NCBI RefSeq assembly: GCF_040253635.1
Contig: NZ_JBEJGX010000003.1
Coordinates: 5,109,501-5,173,500, forward strand
Source: Streptomyces sp. Edi2
GTDB lineage: Bacteria; Actinomycetota; Actinomycetes; Streptomycetales; Streptomycetaceae
Direction: 5' to 3'
DNA length: 64,000 bases
The translations under genes were made by a program, and so were the position numbers. The notes under the pieces are model-generated. The model had not been told where the DNA came from and ran no database searches. It worked only from the letters and a program-made list of their open reading frames with translations. Positions within the stretch are counted from its first letter, which is position 1. Each line of letters opens with the position of its first letter. Below, piece by piece: positions 9,058 through 17,705 of this stretch.

Positions 9058-9371
9058 TGGGCAACGGCCGGGGATTCGCGGGGCATTGTCCAGATCCCGG
9101 TCCGGTTCTCGTGGCGCGCCGGACGGTGGTCCGGGCCGCGCTGCCGTCCGCGGTGCGTGAAGGAGCTGTGGAGGGCGGATGCGGCGCGTGCGGCCGCCGC
9201 AGTCGGGGATTTACGTGATTCCCGCCGCGGGGCTAAGGTGCCTGAGATGTTCGACGCCGCCACACTCCCCGTAAAAGAACTAAGACGCAGGATTTGGCTT
9301 TTGGGTTCCGATTTGCGGCCCGGTGCGGGCCAGCGTCCAGCTCCTCCTCTGGGAACGTTCCGGGAGGCTCC
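9058..9371 (+). other. Intergenic region with a 10-bp palindrome before the acyltransferase
   Basis: These 314 bases contain no recognisable gene. The perfect palindrome GGAACGTTCC lies at 9352-9361, immediately before a GGGAGG ribosome-binding site (9362-9367), so it could be an operator or a small mRNA hairpin at the translation start. A locally AT-richer stretch lies at about 9268-9310 (GTAAAAGAACTAAG) and could hold the promoter. Confidence 0.4.
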
Positions 9372-10700
9372 TTGAAAGACAATTTTCCGGCGTACGGCGA
9401 ACGGCGGGTTCCGCTTCCCCCGCCTCGGCAGATGCCGCATGACGAGATGAGTCCGGCGGGCGCAGCCGCGGCCGGCGGTGCGACGGCAACGATGGCTACG
9501 GCGACGACGACCGCGAGGGCGACCGCCTCCGGGACTGCCACGGCGACCGCCCCCGGTTCGGCGACGGATCGTCAATCCGCGTCCACCGCCGGTACTTCAC
9601 CTGCCGGACCCCGCAGTCATGCCAAGCGTCGGGCCGCGGGCCGCGGCAAGAGCGCCGACGCGGCGGATGCCAAGGCGAAGCCGCGCGACGCCTTCTTCGA
9701 CAATGCGAAGTACCTGGCCATCGTGCTCGTGGCGATGGGCCACTCCTGGGAACCGCTGCGCGACGGCAGCCGGACGGCGGCGGCGCTCTACATCACCGTC
9801 TACGCCTTCCATATGCCGGCGTTCATCATCATCTCCGGCTATTTCTCGCGCAGTTTCGATATGCGCAAGGACCGGCTGCAGCGGCTGATTACCGGGGTCG
9901 CGGTTCCCTACATCCTCTTCGAAGTCGCCTACACGCTCTTCAAGAGGTGGGCGGATGACGATCCGGGTTATCCGATCAGCCTGATGGACCCCTGGTATCT
10001 GACGTGGTTCCTGGCCGCCCTGTTCATCTGGCGGCTGACCACTCCGCTGTGGAAGATCGTGCGCTGGCCGGTCCCGCTCGCCCTGGCCGTTGCCGTTCTC
10101 GCGTCCCTCTCCCCGGACATCGGCGATGACCTGGACCTTCAGCGGGTGCTGCAGTTCCTGCCGTTCTTCGTGATCGGGCTGTCGCTGCGGCCGGAGCACT
10201 TCAGGCTCGTACGCCGCAGGAAGGCGCGGATCCTGGCCGTACCGGTCTTCGCGGCCGCGCTGGTCTTCGCGTACTGGGCGGCGCCGCGGATGAACGCCGC
10301 GTGGTTCTACCACCGCGACGCCGCGCAGGAGCTGGCCGCCCCGTGGTGGAGCGGCGCGGTGATGACGCTGGCGATGTTCGGCTGCTCACTCGTTCTGGTG
10401 GCCTGCTTCTTCGCCTGGATTCCGGGGCGCACGATGTGGTGCACGGCGCTGGGCGCGGGCACTCTCTACGGCTACCTGCTGCACGGCTTCCTCGCCAAGG
10501 GGTCGCGCTTCTGGAACTGGTACGACGCGGCCTGGATGCACACCCCGTGGGGCGCGGTACTGCTGACGCTCATCGCGGGCACCGTCATCACGCTGCTGTG
10601 CACACCACCTGTGCAGCGGACCTTCCGCTTCGCCATGGAGCCCAAGATGACCTGGGCCTTCAAGAAGGACCCGGTGGGGATGGCCCGCGGCCGGAACTGA
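9372..10700 (+). CDS. Acyltransferase 3 family membrane protein
   Basis: The product has about 442 residues. The start is uncertain: TTG 9372 follows a GGGAGG site closely, ATG 9432 is the first ATG, and the frame is open further upstream. The first ~100 residues are Ala/Thr-rich and disordered. From ~110 the protein matches the acyltransferase 3 / fucose 4-O-acetylase-like superfamily: DNAKYLAIVLVAMGHSW, YAFHMPAFIIISGYFSRSF with the family's His, then about ten membrane helices (for example YLTWFLAALFIWRL, VLQFLPFFVIGLSL, AVMTLAMFGCSLVLVACFF, AVLLTLIAGTVITLL). These enzymes transfer acyl groups to sugars or other acceptors at the membrane. The acceptor here is unknown and the gene has no neighbours in its pathway. 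Confidence 0.8.
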   Translation: MKDNFPAYGERRVPLPPPRQMPHDEMSPAGAAAAGGATATMATATTTARATASGTATATAPGSATDRQSASTAGTSPAGPRSHAKRRAAGRGKSADAADAKAKPRDAFFDNAKYLAIVLVAMGHSWEPLRDGSRTAAALYITVYAFHMPAFIIISGYFSRSFDMRKDRLQRLITGVAVPYILFEVAYTLFKRWADDDPGYPISLMDPWYLTWFLAALFIWRLTTPLWKIVRWPVPLALAVAVLASLSPDIGDDLDLQRVLQFLPFFVIGLSLRPEHFRLVRRRKARILAVPVFAAALVFAYWAAPRMNAAWFYHRDAAQELAAPWWSGAVMTLAMFGCSLVLVACFFAWIPGRTMWCTALGAGTLYGYLLHGFLAKGSRFWNWYDAAWMHTPWGAVLLTLIAGTVITLLCTPPVQRTFRFAMEPKMTWAFKKDPVGMARGRN

Positions 10701-10920
10701 GCGGTCGTGCGCGGTGCGCGGTGCTCGCTGCGCGGTGATGCGTCAGCGGGTGGGTGAGGGCGCGACGGAAGCGTACGTCCGTGAAGCAGCGCAAGGGCGC
10801 TCGTTCCGCCGGGAGACCGGCGGGGCGGGCGCCCCTCGCGCGTAAGGGGGCGCAGCGGCCGGGCGTCGGGTTGGCATTGGTGCCGGTGCCGGTGCGGTCG
10901 TCGGCGTCGGTGTCGTGCCG

Positions 10921-11433
10921 TCAGCGGACGACGGCGATGCCTTCGATCTCGACCAGGGCCGTCTCGTCCCACAGACGGGTGGCGCCGATCACGGCCATCG
11001 CCGGGTAGTCGCTGCCGACCAGACGCTTCCACACCGCGCCGAGATCACGGGCATGGCGGCGGTAGTCGGCGACATCGACGGCGAAGACGGTGAGCTTGGC
11101 GAGGTCGGACGGGCGGGCGCCGGAGGCCGCCGCGACGTCCAGGAGGTTCGTCAGCGCCCGCTCGAACTGCTCGACGATGCCGTCCCCGACGATCCGGCCC
11201 GAACCGTCGAGAGCGGTCTGCCCGGCGAGGAAGACCATGGTTCCCGGGGCCGCGCGCACGGCATGGCTGAATCCGGTCGGCGGCGCGAGATGCGGTGGAT
11301 TGATGCGCTCCAGCTCCCCGCCGCGCGCGCCTGAGGCAGCACCGTGGTCACCGCGCGCGCCCGCGGCAGCACCGTTGTCACCGCTCCCGGCACTCATGTC
11401 CGCTCCCGCGTCCATCCCGCTCTCGTCACTCAT
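10921..11433 (-). CDS. RidA family protein (YjgF/UK114 type)
   Basis: The protein has 170 residues on the minus strand. I start it at ATG 11433, giving MSDESGMDAG; an upstream in-frame extension has no support. Residues 1-40 are a low-complexity Gly/Ala linker with a direct repeat (ARGDHGAASGARG). The remainder is a RidA fold: INPPHLAPPTGFSHAV, MVFLAGQTALDGSGRIVG, FERALTNLLDVAAASGA, LTVFAVD, YPAMAVIGATRLWDETALVEIEGIAVV. Family members deaminate reactive enamine/imine intermediates or have other small-molecule roles. The classical Arg near the C-terminus (the IE...A context) is not obvious here, since ATRLWD carries the only nearby Arg. It is convergent with the acyltransferase, with 220 bases of simple-sequence DNA between. 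Confidence 0.85.
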   Translation of the reverse strand: MSDESGMDAGADMSAGSGDNGAAAGARGDHGAASGARGGELERINPPHLAPPTGFSHAVRAAPGTMVFLAGQTALDGSGRIVGDGIVEQFERALTNLLDVAAASGARPSDLAKLTVFAVDVADYRRHARDLGAVWKRLVGSDYPAMAVIGATRLWDETALVEIEGIAVVR

Positions 11434-11603
11434 CCTCACCGGTTCCCCTTCGCCGTCAACGCGTCTCACACACCCGGGAATTGAAGCGCGTTCCGTTCCG
11501 CCCGGGTAGCCCTTCACCGTTCACCCGGCCTTCGGCGTTCACCCGGCCCTCGGCTTTCACCTGCCCCTCGGCCGGGGCACACCTGGCCAGGGGTTCGCGT
11601 CGG

Positions 11604-12302
11604 CTAGGGGTTCCGCCCCGCCTTCGCGGCCACTGCCATCGGCTCATGGCCGTCCAGTGTGCCCTGGGCGCCATAGGGCCGGCAGCGCAGAAACGCTGCC
11701 TCGTGGTGAAAGGGCTCCGCCTCGTGCGCCCTGACCGCTTCCTTGTGTGCCGGCCGGTCGGCGCCGTAGGCGTAGTGGCACATCGCCGACATGCTCTGCC
11801 AGAGGGAGAACGTGCCGACGAAGCGGGGCGGTCTGGCCAGGGCTGCCGAAGCGATCAGCGAAGGGTCGGCCGCGGCCCGGCCTGCGGCCCGGGAATTGGC
11901 CCGCAGGAACGGCAGTGCGCGACGCAGCCGCAGCTGCCCGAGGGTGAGCACGACGACCGGCCCGTCCTCCGCTTCCGGCCCGGCGCCCGGGTCGGTCTCG
12001 ACCGGCATCGCGGGCCAGGAACCGGATATCCGCAGCGGCTGCAGCCGCACATGCCAGCCTCCGGCCAGCCGCCGCGGCAGCGGGTCCTCGGCGAGGAACC
12101 GGTCGAGCGCGGCATCGTCCTCCCACGCGGCGAGCAGCGCGGCCCGGCCGGGGCGCAGCACGGGCGGACCGGACGAGATGGCGCCGGTGAGCGTGGTCTG
12201 TGCGTACCGGAGGCCGGGGGTGGCGTCCGGCCGTGGACGCTCGCGGAGGACGGCGCGGACGTTGCGGACACCGATGTCGGCGAGATGAAGGGAAACGATC
12301 AC
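11604..12302 (-). CDS. CrtA-like (spheroidene monooxygenase-like) protein
   Basis: The protein has 232 residues. The chosen start is GTG 12302 (VIVSLHLADIG), which matches how homologues I recognise begin. Typical family text is visible: GLRYAQTTLTG, GRAALLAAWEDDAALDRFL, GGWHVRLQPLR, WPAMP, ARPPRFVGTFSLWQS, YAYG, AVRAHEAEPFHHEAAFLRCRPYGAQGTLDG. The fold is related to the DUF3291/CrtA ferredoxin-like heme-binding oxygenases. In phototrophs CrtA oxidises carotenoids; the Streptomyces substrate is unknown to me. It is divergent from a TetR gene at 12511, with a long palindrome between them, so it is probably the regulated target. Confidence 0.75.
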   Translation of the reverse strand: MIVSLHLADIGVRNVRAVLRERPRPDATPGLRYAQTTLTGAISSGPPVLRPGRAALLAAWEDDAALDRFLAEDPLPRRLAGGWHVRLQPLRISGSWPAMPVETDPGAGPEAEDGPVVVLTLGQLRLRRALPFLRANSRAAGRAAADPSLIASAALARPPRFVGTFSLWQSMSAMCHYAYGADRPAHKEAVRAHEAEPFHHEAAFLRCRPYGAQGTLDGHEPMAVAAKAGRNP

Positions 12303-12404
12303 GACGAGCCCCCGTACCTGGTCCGGTGGGGACGGTCCTGCCACGGCAGTTCCACTGAATCCTGATCCTGCTGGTGACGGCCGACCGCCGACCCCACTGA
12401 TCCT

Positions 12405-12438
12405 ACTGATGCGTATACCAAGTGGTACACGCATCAGT
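12405..12438. promoter_or_regulatory. 34-bp palindrome, probable TetR operator
   Basis: The arms ACTGATGCGTATACCA (12405-12420) and TGGTACACGCATCAGT (12423-12438) are reverse complements at 15 of 16 positions, with a 2-base centre. The site lies between the divergent CrtA-like gene (start 12302) and the TetR gene (start 12511). Its size and symmetry fit a site bound by one or two TetR dimers. Confidence 0.75.
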
Positions 12439-12510
12439 ATCCTTCATCGAAGCGGCCATGGCGAGCCGAAAACACCAGCCGGAACAAGCCAGATCGCAGG
12501 GTGGGAGCGC

Positions 12511-13212
12511 ATGAGCGAGATCGACCGGAACCGCGCCGCGCGTGCCGAGGCCAGGACGCGTATCGAGGACACGGCGGCCCGGCTGTTCGCGGAGCGCGGC
12601 TTCGCCGGCACGACCATCGGGGAGATCGCCGCCGAGGCGGGCCTGAGCAAGCCGATGCTCTACCGGCACTTCGACTCCAAGCAGGAGTTGCACCTCGCCC
12701 TGCTGGAGCGGCACCGCGATGAACTGGCGGCCGCCCCGGTCCGCGAACTCCTCCACGGCGAGGGCGATCTGGCCACGAGGATGACGGCGATGTACGAGGC
12801 CTGGTTCGGCTATGTGCAGAGCCATCCGTACACCTGGCGCATGATGTTCCGGGACACCACGGGCGACGCGGAGGTGGCGGCGTTCCACCGTGAGCTGCAG
12901 CGCAGACAGCGGGAGACGGACATGGCGCTGCTGCGCGAGTTCGTGCCCGGGATCCCCGAAGCCGAGCTGGAACCCCTCGGCGAGGCGATCCGCAGTGCGC
13001 TGTACGGGCTCGCGCTGTGGTGGCTGGAGCGTCCCGACCACCCGCGCGAGCTGCTGGTCGCGACGATGGTTCGGATCACCCGTGGCCTGATCTCCACCGT
13101 CGGGGCCCCGAGCGGCGGGCACGGGGGCGACGTCCAGGGCGCCGAGGCCGCCGATGCTGCCGGGGCATCGGCGGGGGAGGACCCTCCCGGCCCGCCGGGA
13201 GGGACGGACTGA
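12511..13212 (+). CDS. TetR/AcrR family transcriptional regulator
   Basis: The protein has 233 residues and starts at ATG 12511 behind GGGAG; an upstream in-frame ATG at 12409 lies inside the palindrome and has no ribosome-binding site. Residues ~11-57 form the TetR DNA-binding domain (RIEDTAARLFAERGFAGTT, IGEIAAEAGLSKPMLYRHFDSKQEL). The rest is the ligand/dimer domain, ending in a low-complexity Gly/Ala/Pro tail from ~200. The gene is divergent from the CrtA-like oxygenase and convergent with an esterase, with only 6 bases between stops. By family habit it would repress itself and the divergent gene until a ligand binds. The ligand is unknown. Confidence 0.9.
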   Translation: MSEIDRNRAARAEARTRIEDTAARLFAERGFAGTTIGEIAAEAGLSKPMLYRHFDSKQELHLALLERHRDELAAAPVRELLHGEGDLATRMTAMYEAWFGYVQSHPYTWRMMFRDTTGDAEVAAFHRELQRRQRETDMALLREFVPGIPEAELEPLGEAIRSALYGLALWWLERPDHPRELLVATMVRITRGLISTVGAPSGGHGGDVQGAEAADAAGASAGEDPPGPPGGTD

Positions 13213-13218
13213 GCGGTC

Positions 13219-14451
13219 TCACACCACCGCCGGGGAGGCCGGGTGGAGCGCCGCCCGCAACTGTCCCGTCCAGTGGGCCGTCATTTCCTTCGCCACCCGG
13301 GTGTCCGGCGCGTACAGCTCGAAGCCGTGCCAGGCACCGGGGACATTGCGGACCGTGACCGGCACCCCCGCGTCCATCAGACGCCGGGCGTAGGCCAGTC
13401 CCGCCTCGCGCATCGGATCGAGATCGCAGACCAGGACATGGGCCGGTGGCAGCCCCGACAGCTCGGTGGCGCGAGCGGGCGCGGCATACGCCTCCGCCTC
13501 CGTCGTCCCTTCCGGAAGGTAGTGCTTCCACGATGACTGGACACCGCGCCCGTTGAGCACCCGCGCGTCCAGGGCCCGCTCGGTGTCCGCCGCCGTGTCC
13601 ACAGCCGCGTCCGCGGTCCGGTCCGCCGCCGCGTCCGCTCCGACCCGGTCATCCAGATCCGGGACGCACAGCGACTGAAAGGCGAGCTTCGGCCCGCCAC
13701 GGTCGCGGGCCATCAGCGCGACCGCGGCGCCGAGACCACCGCCCGCGGACTTGCCGGCCACCGCGATCCGCGCGGGATCGATGCCCAGCTCGGCGGCCCG
13801 CCCCGCCACCCATTCCAGCGCGAGATAGCAGTCCTCCACCGCGGCCGGATAGCGGTGCTCCGGGGCGAGGCGGTATTCGACGGCGACGACGACAGCGGGC
13901 AGTGTGCGGCAGAGTTCGATGGCCACCCGGTCCTGTCCCGGCAGCGCCCGGCCGAGGGCGAACCCGCCCCCGTGGAAATGCAGTACGGCGGGCAGCAGCA
14001 CGTTGCCGGCTCTTCCGGCTCTTCCGGTGCTTCCAGTGCTACTGGCGTTCCTGGGACTCCCGGCGCTCCCGGCGTTCCCGGTGCCCTCGGCGGCATCACC
14101 GTGCCCGCCCTCTCCCGCACCGGCCCCCTGCGCGGCCCCCTGACCGGCCCCCGGCTCGGTGCTGCCCACCGCCCCCTCCGGACGGTAGACCTCGACCGTC
14201 AGCGTGCCGTCACCCACCCGCGTGCCGTCACCCACCCGCGTGCCGCCGCCCGTTCGTGGGATGCCGAACCGGTCGCTGCACACGCCCGTACGGTCCGCCG
14301 GGAAGGCGGCCAGCATCTCGTGGAATCCGGCGCGCGCGGCCTCGATGTCCTCATACGGATCGGGGATCCGCGGCAACGCCTCAAATGCCGGGACGAGTTC
14401 GGGGTGCACCCGCATCGCGGTCCGGTCATTCGGCTCGGGCTGGACGCTCAT
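13219..14451 (-). CDS. Alpha/beta hydrolase, hormone-sensitive-lipase-like esterase
   Basis: The protein has 410 residues. ATG 14451 is preceded on the minus strand by GAGGAG at good spacing. HSL-family features are present: the oxyanion motif HGGGFALG, the nucleophile motif GKSAGG (Ser in G-x-S-x-G), the acid region CDLDPMREAG, and the catalytic His in AWHGFE. Residues ~70-150 carry two unusual low-complexity parts: a perfect GTRVGD duplication encoded by a 15-18-base repeat near 14205-14245, and a Gly/Ala/Ser-rich insertion of about 55 residues before the HGGG motif. The family hydrolyses short to medium acyl or aryl esters in the cytosol. The gene is 3'-to-3' with the TetR gene. Confidence 0.9.
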   Translation of the reverse strand: MSVQPEPNDRTAMRVHPELVPAFEALPRIPDPYEDIEAARAGFHEMLAAFPADRTGVCSDRFGIPRTGGGTRVGDGTRVGDGTLTVEVYRPEGAVGSTEPGAGQGAAQGAGAGEGGHGDAAEGTGNAGSAGSPRNASSTGSTGRAGRAGNVLLPAVLHFHGGGFALGRALPGQDRVAIELCRTLPAVVVAVEYRLAPEHRYPAAVEDCYLALEWVAGRAAELGIDPARIAVAGKSAGGGLGAAVALMARDRGGPKLAFQSLCVPDLDDRVGADAAADRTADAAVDTAADTERALDARVLNGRGVQSSWKHYLPEGTTEAEAYAAPARATELSGLPPAHVLVCDLDPMREAGLAYARRLMDAGVPVTVRNVPGAWHGFELYAPDTRVAKEMTAHWTGQLRAALHPASPAVV

Positions 14452-14664
14452 ACGGAGTGCTCCTCGTTCAGGACGGACATGCCACAGCTTCTGCTCACGA
14501 TCTCCGCCCCCACGCGCACTCGCCCCGCCCGCAGGCGGTACGCGCACGCCCACAGCCTGCCCCGACCCGTTGCACGGTGTCCCCGCCGCACCGGCCCCGA
14601 CGCCGCCACCCGCCTGCCATGCCCGCCGCCTGCCCTGCCCGCCCCACCACACCCGCCTCCCCGC

Positions 14665-16347
14665 TCACTTCGCCTCGGCATAGCACTCCACCACCGCCGT
14701 GGTGAACGGGAAGCGGACCGGAGTCTCCCCGAACGCGATCCGCCCGGCCGCCGCGGCAGCCGCCGTGATCGCCTCGGCGACCGTCGCCGCCTCCTGTGCG
14801 GGGCAGTGCACGATCACCTCGTCATGCTGGAAGAAGACCAGTTCGGCGCGGAGCCCGCCCTCCGACAACGAGCGGCGCAGCGCGGCCAGGAGCAGCAGGG
14901 CCCAGTCGGCGGCGCTGCCCTGCACGACGAAGTTGCGGGTGAACCGGCCGCGCGCGCGGGCGGCCGCCGAGCCGGTGCCGTAGGCCGGTGAGGGTTCCTC
15001 CTCCTGGGGCAGGCCCGCCTCGTCGGGGGGTGCCATGGAAACGGGCGGGCAGGTGCGGCCCATCCAGGTGCGCACCAGCCGCCCTTCCTCGCCCGCGCGC
15101 GCCGCCTCGTCGACATACGCCACCGCGGCCGGATAACGGCGGCGCAGATCGGCCATGTGCTTGAGGGCGTCGCCGGACGTCTGGCCGTAAATGGCGCCCA
15201 GCAGACCGAGCTTGGCCCGGGCACGGTCGCCGCCGAACGCGCGGGCGGCCAGATCCGCATACAGATCCTCGCCGCTGCCGGCCAGCTCCATCAGGCCCCG
15301 GTCGCGGGAGACGGCCGCCAGCACCCGGGGCTCCATCTGGGCGGCGTCGGCGACCACCAGGCGCCACCCCGGGTCGGCGCGTACGGCCTGCCGGATCACC
15401 TTGGGGATCTGCAGCGCACCCCCGCCGTTGGTGGTCCAGCGGCCGGAGACCGTGCCACCGGGCAGATACTCGGGGCGGAAGCGGCCGTCGTGCACCCACT
15501 GCTGGAGCCATGCCCACCCATGGGCGGTGTAGAGGCGGTAGAGCGTCTTGTACTCCAGCAGCGGTGCCACCGCGGGGTGATCGATCTGCTGCAGCTCCCA
15601 TTTACGGGTCGAGGTGAGGGGAATCCCGGCGCGGGCAAAGGCCTTGATGATGTCGTTCGGCAGATCCGGGCGGACCCGCCGGCCCGCCCCGAAGGCACGG
15701 GACACCTCGTCGGCCAGCTCCGCCATGCGGCGCGGCTCGCCGCCGCCCGGATAGCGCTCTCCCAGCAGCTCGTCGAGCAGCTTGCGGTGCACATCGGCGC
15801 GCCAGGGCACCCCGGCCCGCCCCATTTCCGTGGCGACCAGCATGCCCGCGGATTCGGCGGCGAGCAGCAGCCGCATCCGGTCCGGGTGTTCCGCCCGCTC
15901 CGTACGTGCCACATGGCCGGCGTAGACCTCCAGCAGCGCCGTGAGCTCGTCCGTGCCGGGCGGCAGCGGCACCGGGCCCGGCTCGAACAGGGACGGCTGG
16001 GCCTGAGCCGTACGGACCGGCGCGTCCTGCGGGACGGGCCGGCCGTGGAGCCGCGCCCAGGCGGCGGCCAGCGAATGCGGCTGGCCCGACTGGCCTTCCT
16101 CGTGGCCGATCAGCAGCGCCTCCGCGGCCTCCACGTCATAGCACCGCTCGACCCGCACCTCTGCCGCCAGCAGCCGCCGGTAGATCTCCGCGGTGGAGCG
16201 CCACACCCACCGTTCGACCTCGGGCCGGCTACGCACGGCCTCGGCGAGCGAGGGCTCCCGCAGCACCGGTCCGGCGGGCCGGCCGTCCCGGTCGAGCGGG
16301 CAGAGACGAGCACCCCCGTCGCCCGTCTCCACCATCGCCCATCTCAT
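14665..16347 (-). CDS. Family A DNA polymerase (PolI-like), annotated type 'bifunctional 3'-5' exonuclease/polymerase'
   Basis: The protein has 560 residues. The start ATG 16347 gives MRWAMVETGDGG; ATG 16335 is an alternative. PolI-family polymerase motifs are intact: motif A VVADAAQMEPRVLAAVS (metal-binding Asp), motif B RARAKLGLLGAIYGQ (Arg, Lys, Tyr of the O-helix), and motif C ELVFFQHDEVIVHC (HDE). Substrate-site text TVSGRWTTNGGGALQIPK also matches. The N-terminal ~190 residues replace the usual nuclease domains and show no DxE or DEDD exonuclease residues that I can find, so proofreading is doubtful. It is a second, shorter PolI-like protein of actinomycetes, probably for repair. It stands alone on the minus strand, with a 12-base minisatellite just upstream. 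Confidence 0.85.
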   Translation of the reverse strand: MRWAMVETGDGGARLCPLDRDGRPAGPVLREPSLAEAVRSRPEVERWVWRSTAEIYRRLLAAEVRVERCYDVEAAEALLIGHEEGQSGQPHSLAAAWARLHGRPVPQDAPVRTAQAQPSLFEPGPVPLPPGTDELTALLEVYAGHVARTERAEHPDRMRLLLAAESAGMLVATEMGRAGVPWRADVHRKLLDELLGERYPGGGEPRRMAELADEVSRAFGAGRRVRPDLPNDIIKAFARAGIPLTSTRKWELQQIDHPAVAPLLEYKTLYRLYTAHGWAWLQQWVHDGRFRPEYLPGGTVSGRWTTNGGGALQIPKVIRQAVRADPGWRLVVADAAQMEPRVLAAVSRDRGLMELAGSGEDLYADLAARAFGGDRARAKLGLLGAIYGQTSGDALKHMADLRRRYPAAVAYVDEAARAGEEGRLVRTWMGRTCPPVSMAPPDEAGLPQEEEPSPAYGTGSAAARARGRFTRNFVVQGSAADWALLLLAALRRSLSEGGLRAELVFFQHDEVIVHCPAQEAATVAEAITAAAAAAGRIAFGETPVRFPFTTAVVECYAEAK

Positions 16348-16410
16348 GCCTCCGAGTCTTCCACCAGGGTCTGACATTCGCCCTGACCAGCGCAGACGAC
16401 ACGACCCCGC

Positions 16411-16458
16411 AACCCTCACGGCAGCCTTCACGGCAACCCTCACGGCAGTCTTCACGGC
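16411..16458. repeat. Tandem 24-base repeat (four 12-base units)
   Basis: Two copies of a 24-base unit (16411-16434 and 16435-16458) differ at one base. Each is itself two related 12-mers, AACCCTCACGGC and AGCCTTCACGGC. The repeat lies 64-111 bases upstream of the DNA polymerase start. The rest of 16348-16860 contains no gene that I recognise. Confidence 0.8.
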
Positions 16459-16864
16459 AGCGGAACCGCCGCGGCCCGCCACTCCGGCGGGACGGGCTGC
16501 CGCCACCCCCGCAGAACCTCCACGCCAGGACGCCATTTCCCGGACATCCCCTTGCCCACGACGCTCTTTCCTCCCCAACCGGATGTGATCACGGGCAGAT
16601 TGGCGCTTCGTGCACCGTGCGGTGTGCGCAACACCCGCAACATCGTCGCCCCGGCCGAACCCGGCGGACGGCAACACCGCCCCTCAACCCGCCTTCTCCG
16701 TATAGCACTTGAGCCCGGCAATGGGCAGGTGAGCCGCCCGCCGGCAAAGGGCGATACGAATTCTTCGTACCGGCCTTTGAAATGCCAAAACGGCATCCGG
16801 AAGGCGAACTCGGCCCGGGTGCAGTGATATGTATCTATGGTTTCGTGGCATTCGAGTGAAACGG

Positions 16865-16892
16865 CGAAACCGCACCCCCAGAAGCGAGTTGA
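16865..16892 (+). promoter_or_regulatory. Putative sigma-BldN-like promoter of rodlin 1
   Basis: CGAAAC (16865-16870), a 16-base gap, then AGTTGA (16887-16892), 46 bases before the rodlin start, resembles the -35/-10 spacing recalled for BldN promoters (CGTAAC-N16-CGTTGA). A further block CATTCGAGTGAA (16849-16860) recurs upstream of rodlin 2 at identical spacing. Confidence 0.45.
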
Positions 16893-16938
16893 CCAGTGCG
16901 CTCCGGAAACGGGCACTCCGCTTCGAGAAGGGTAAATC

Positions 16939-17340
16939 GTGATCAAGAAGGTCCTGGCCACGACGGCTGTAGCCGCGTCCGTCGTCGGCATCTCGGCAAC
17001 GGTCGCCCCCCAGGCAATGGCGATCGGTAACCACAACGGCACGTCGACGGTCAACGGCAACGGTGCCAAGAGCGCGTTCGGAAACTCCACCACCGTGGGC
17101 AAGATGAGCCCGCAGTTGGAGCTCGTCCAGGGCTCGCTGAACAAGCCGTGCCTCGCCCTGGGCAAGGTGAACGCTCAGGTCTGGGCATGGCTGGCCAACG
17201 TGCAGGACATCAATGTCCTGGCCTCGCCGCAGAACCAGCAGTGCACGGAGAACTCCACCCAGGCCAAGGGTGACGAGGCACTGTCGCACATCCTCAGCGA
17301 CCTCCCGATCCTGTCCGGGAACGGCGTCGGCAACCACTGA
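16939..17340 (+). CDS. Rodlin (rodlet layer protein), copy 1
   Basis: The protein has 133 residues and starts at GTG 16939 behind AGAAGGG. A signal peptide ([17 protein letters not shown]...APQAMA) leads to the mature rodlin: [75 protein letters not shown]. Cys71 and Cys102 are conserved in all three copies here. Rodlins assemble with chaplins into paired-rod fibres on aerial hyphae and spores. Copy 1 and copies 2 and 3 (18894, 19820) differ mostly between residues 40 and 90. It has its own promoter region of ~590 bases and a hairpin after the stop, so it is likely monocistronic. Confidence 0.93.
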   Translation: MIKKVLATTAVAASVVGISATVAPQAMAIGNHNGTSTVNGNGAKSAFGNSTTVGKMSPQLELVQGSLNKPCLALGKVNAQVWAWLANVQDINVLASPQNQQCTENSTQAKGDEALSHILSDLPILSGNGVGNH

Positions 17341-17356
17341 GCCGGCCATCGGCTGC

Positions 17357-17400
17357 AGGTCCGGACCGCCGGCTCTCGCTTTCAGAGCGGTCCGGGACCT
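17357..17400 (+). terminator. Hairpin after rodlin 1
   Basis: AGGTCCGGACCGC (17357-17369) pairs with GCGGTCCGGGACCT (17387-17400) apart from one bulged base, 16 bases after the rodlin stop. The remainder of 17341-17705 shows no gene; it must carry the chaplin promoter. Confidence 0.6.
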
Positions 17401-17705
17401 GTGGCACCCCGTTGGGAACCGTAGGGACGGAATTCCTCGATCCCCCTTTCGGTAGGAATTCGTATTCGGCGGCTACCTCGCCTGTTCGAACTCCGGTGTT
17501 TTTTCCGCGTCGTATGCGCGGTGACAATCTCCTGAAGCGGTGCTGCATCGTTCGGGCGATTCCTCCGAAAACCTCCCGGCAAGAGTTTCGTGCCAGAGGG
17601 GAAATCGTTACCAATATCGGCAGCGGTGTTACGGGCGAGCAGAAAACCGCCCGTGCGACACGACGGTCGTGTTCGCCACGGACCCGCTGCAAGGAAGGGC
17701 TGAAA

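Noticed and set aside
17606..17632. CGTTAC...TGTTAC as a BldN promoter of the short chaplin
   Set aside because: The spacing is 15 instead of 16, both hexamers deviate, and it lies 74 bases from the start, so I did not list it.
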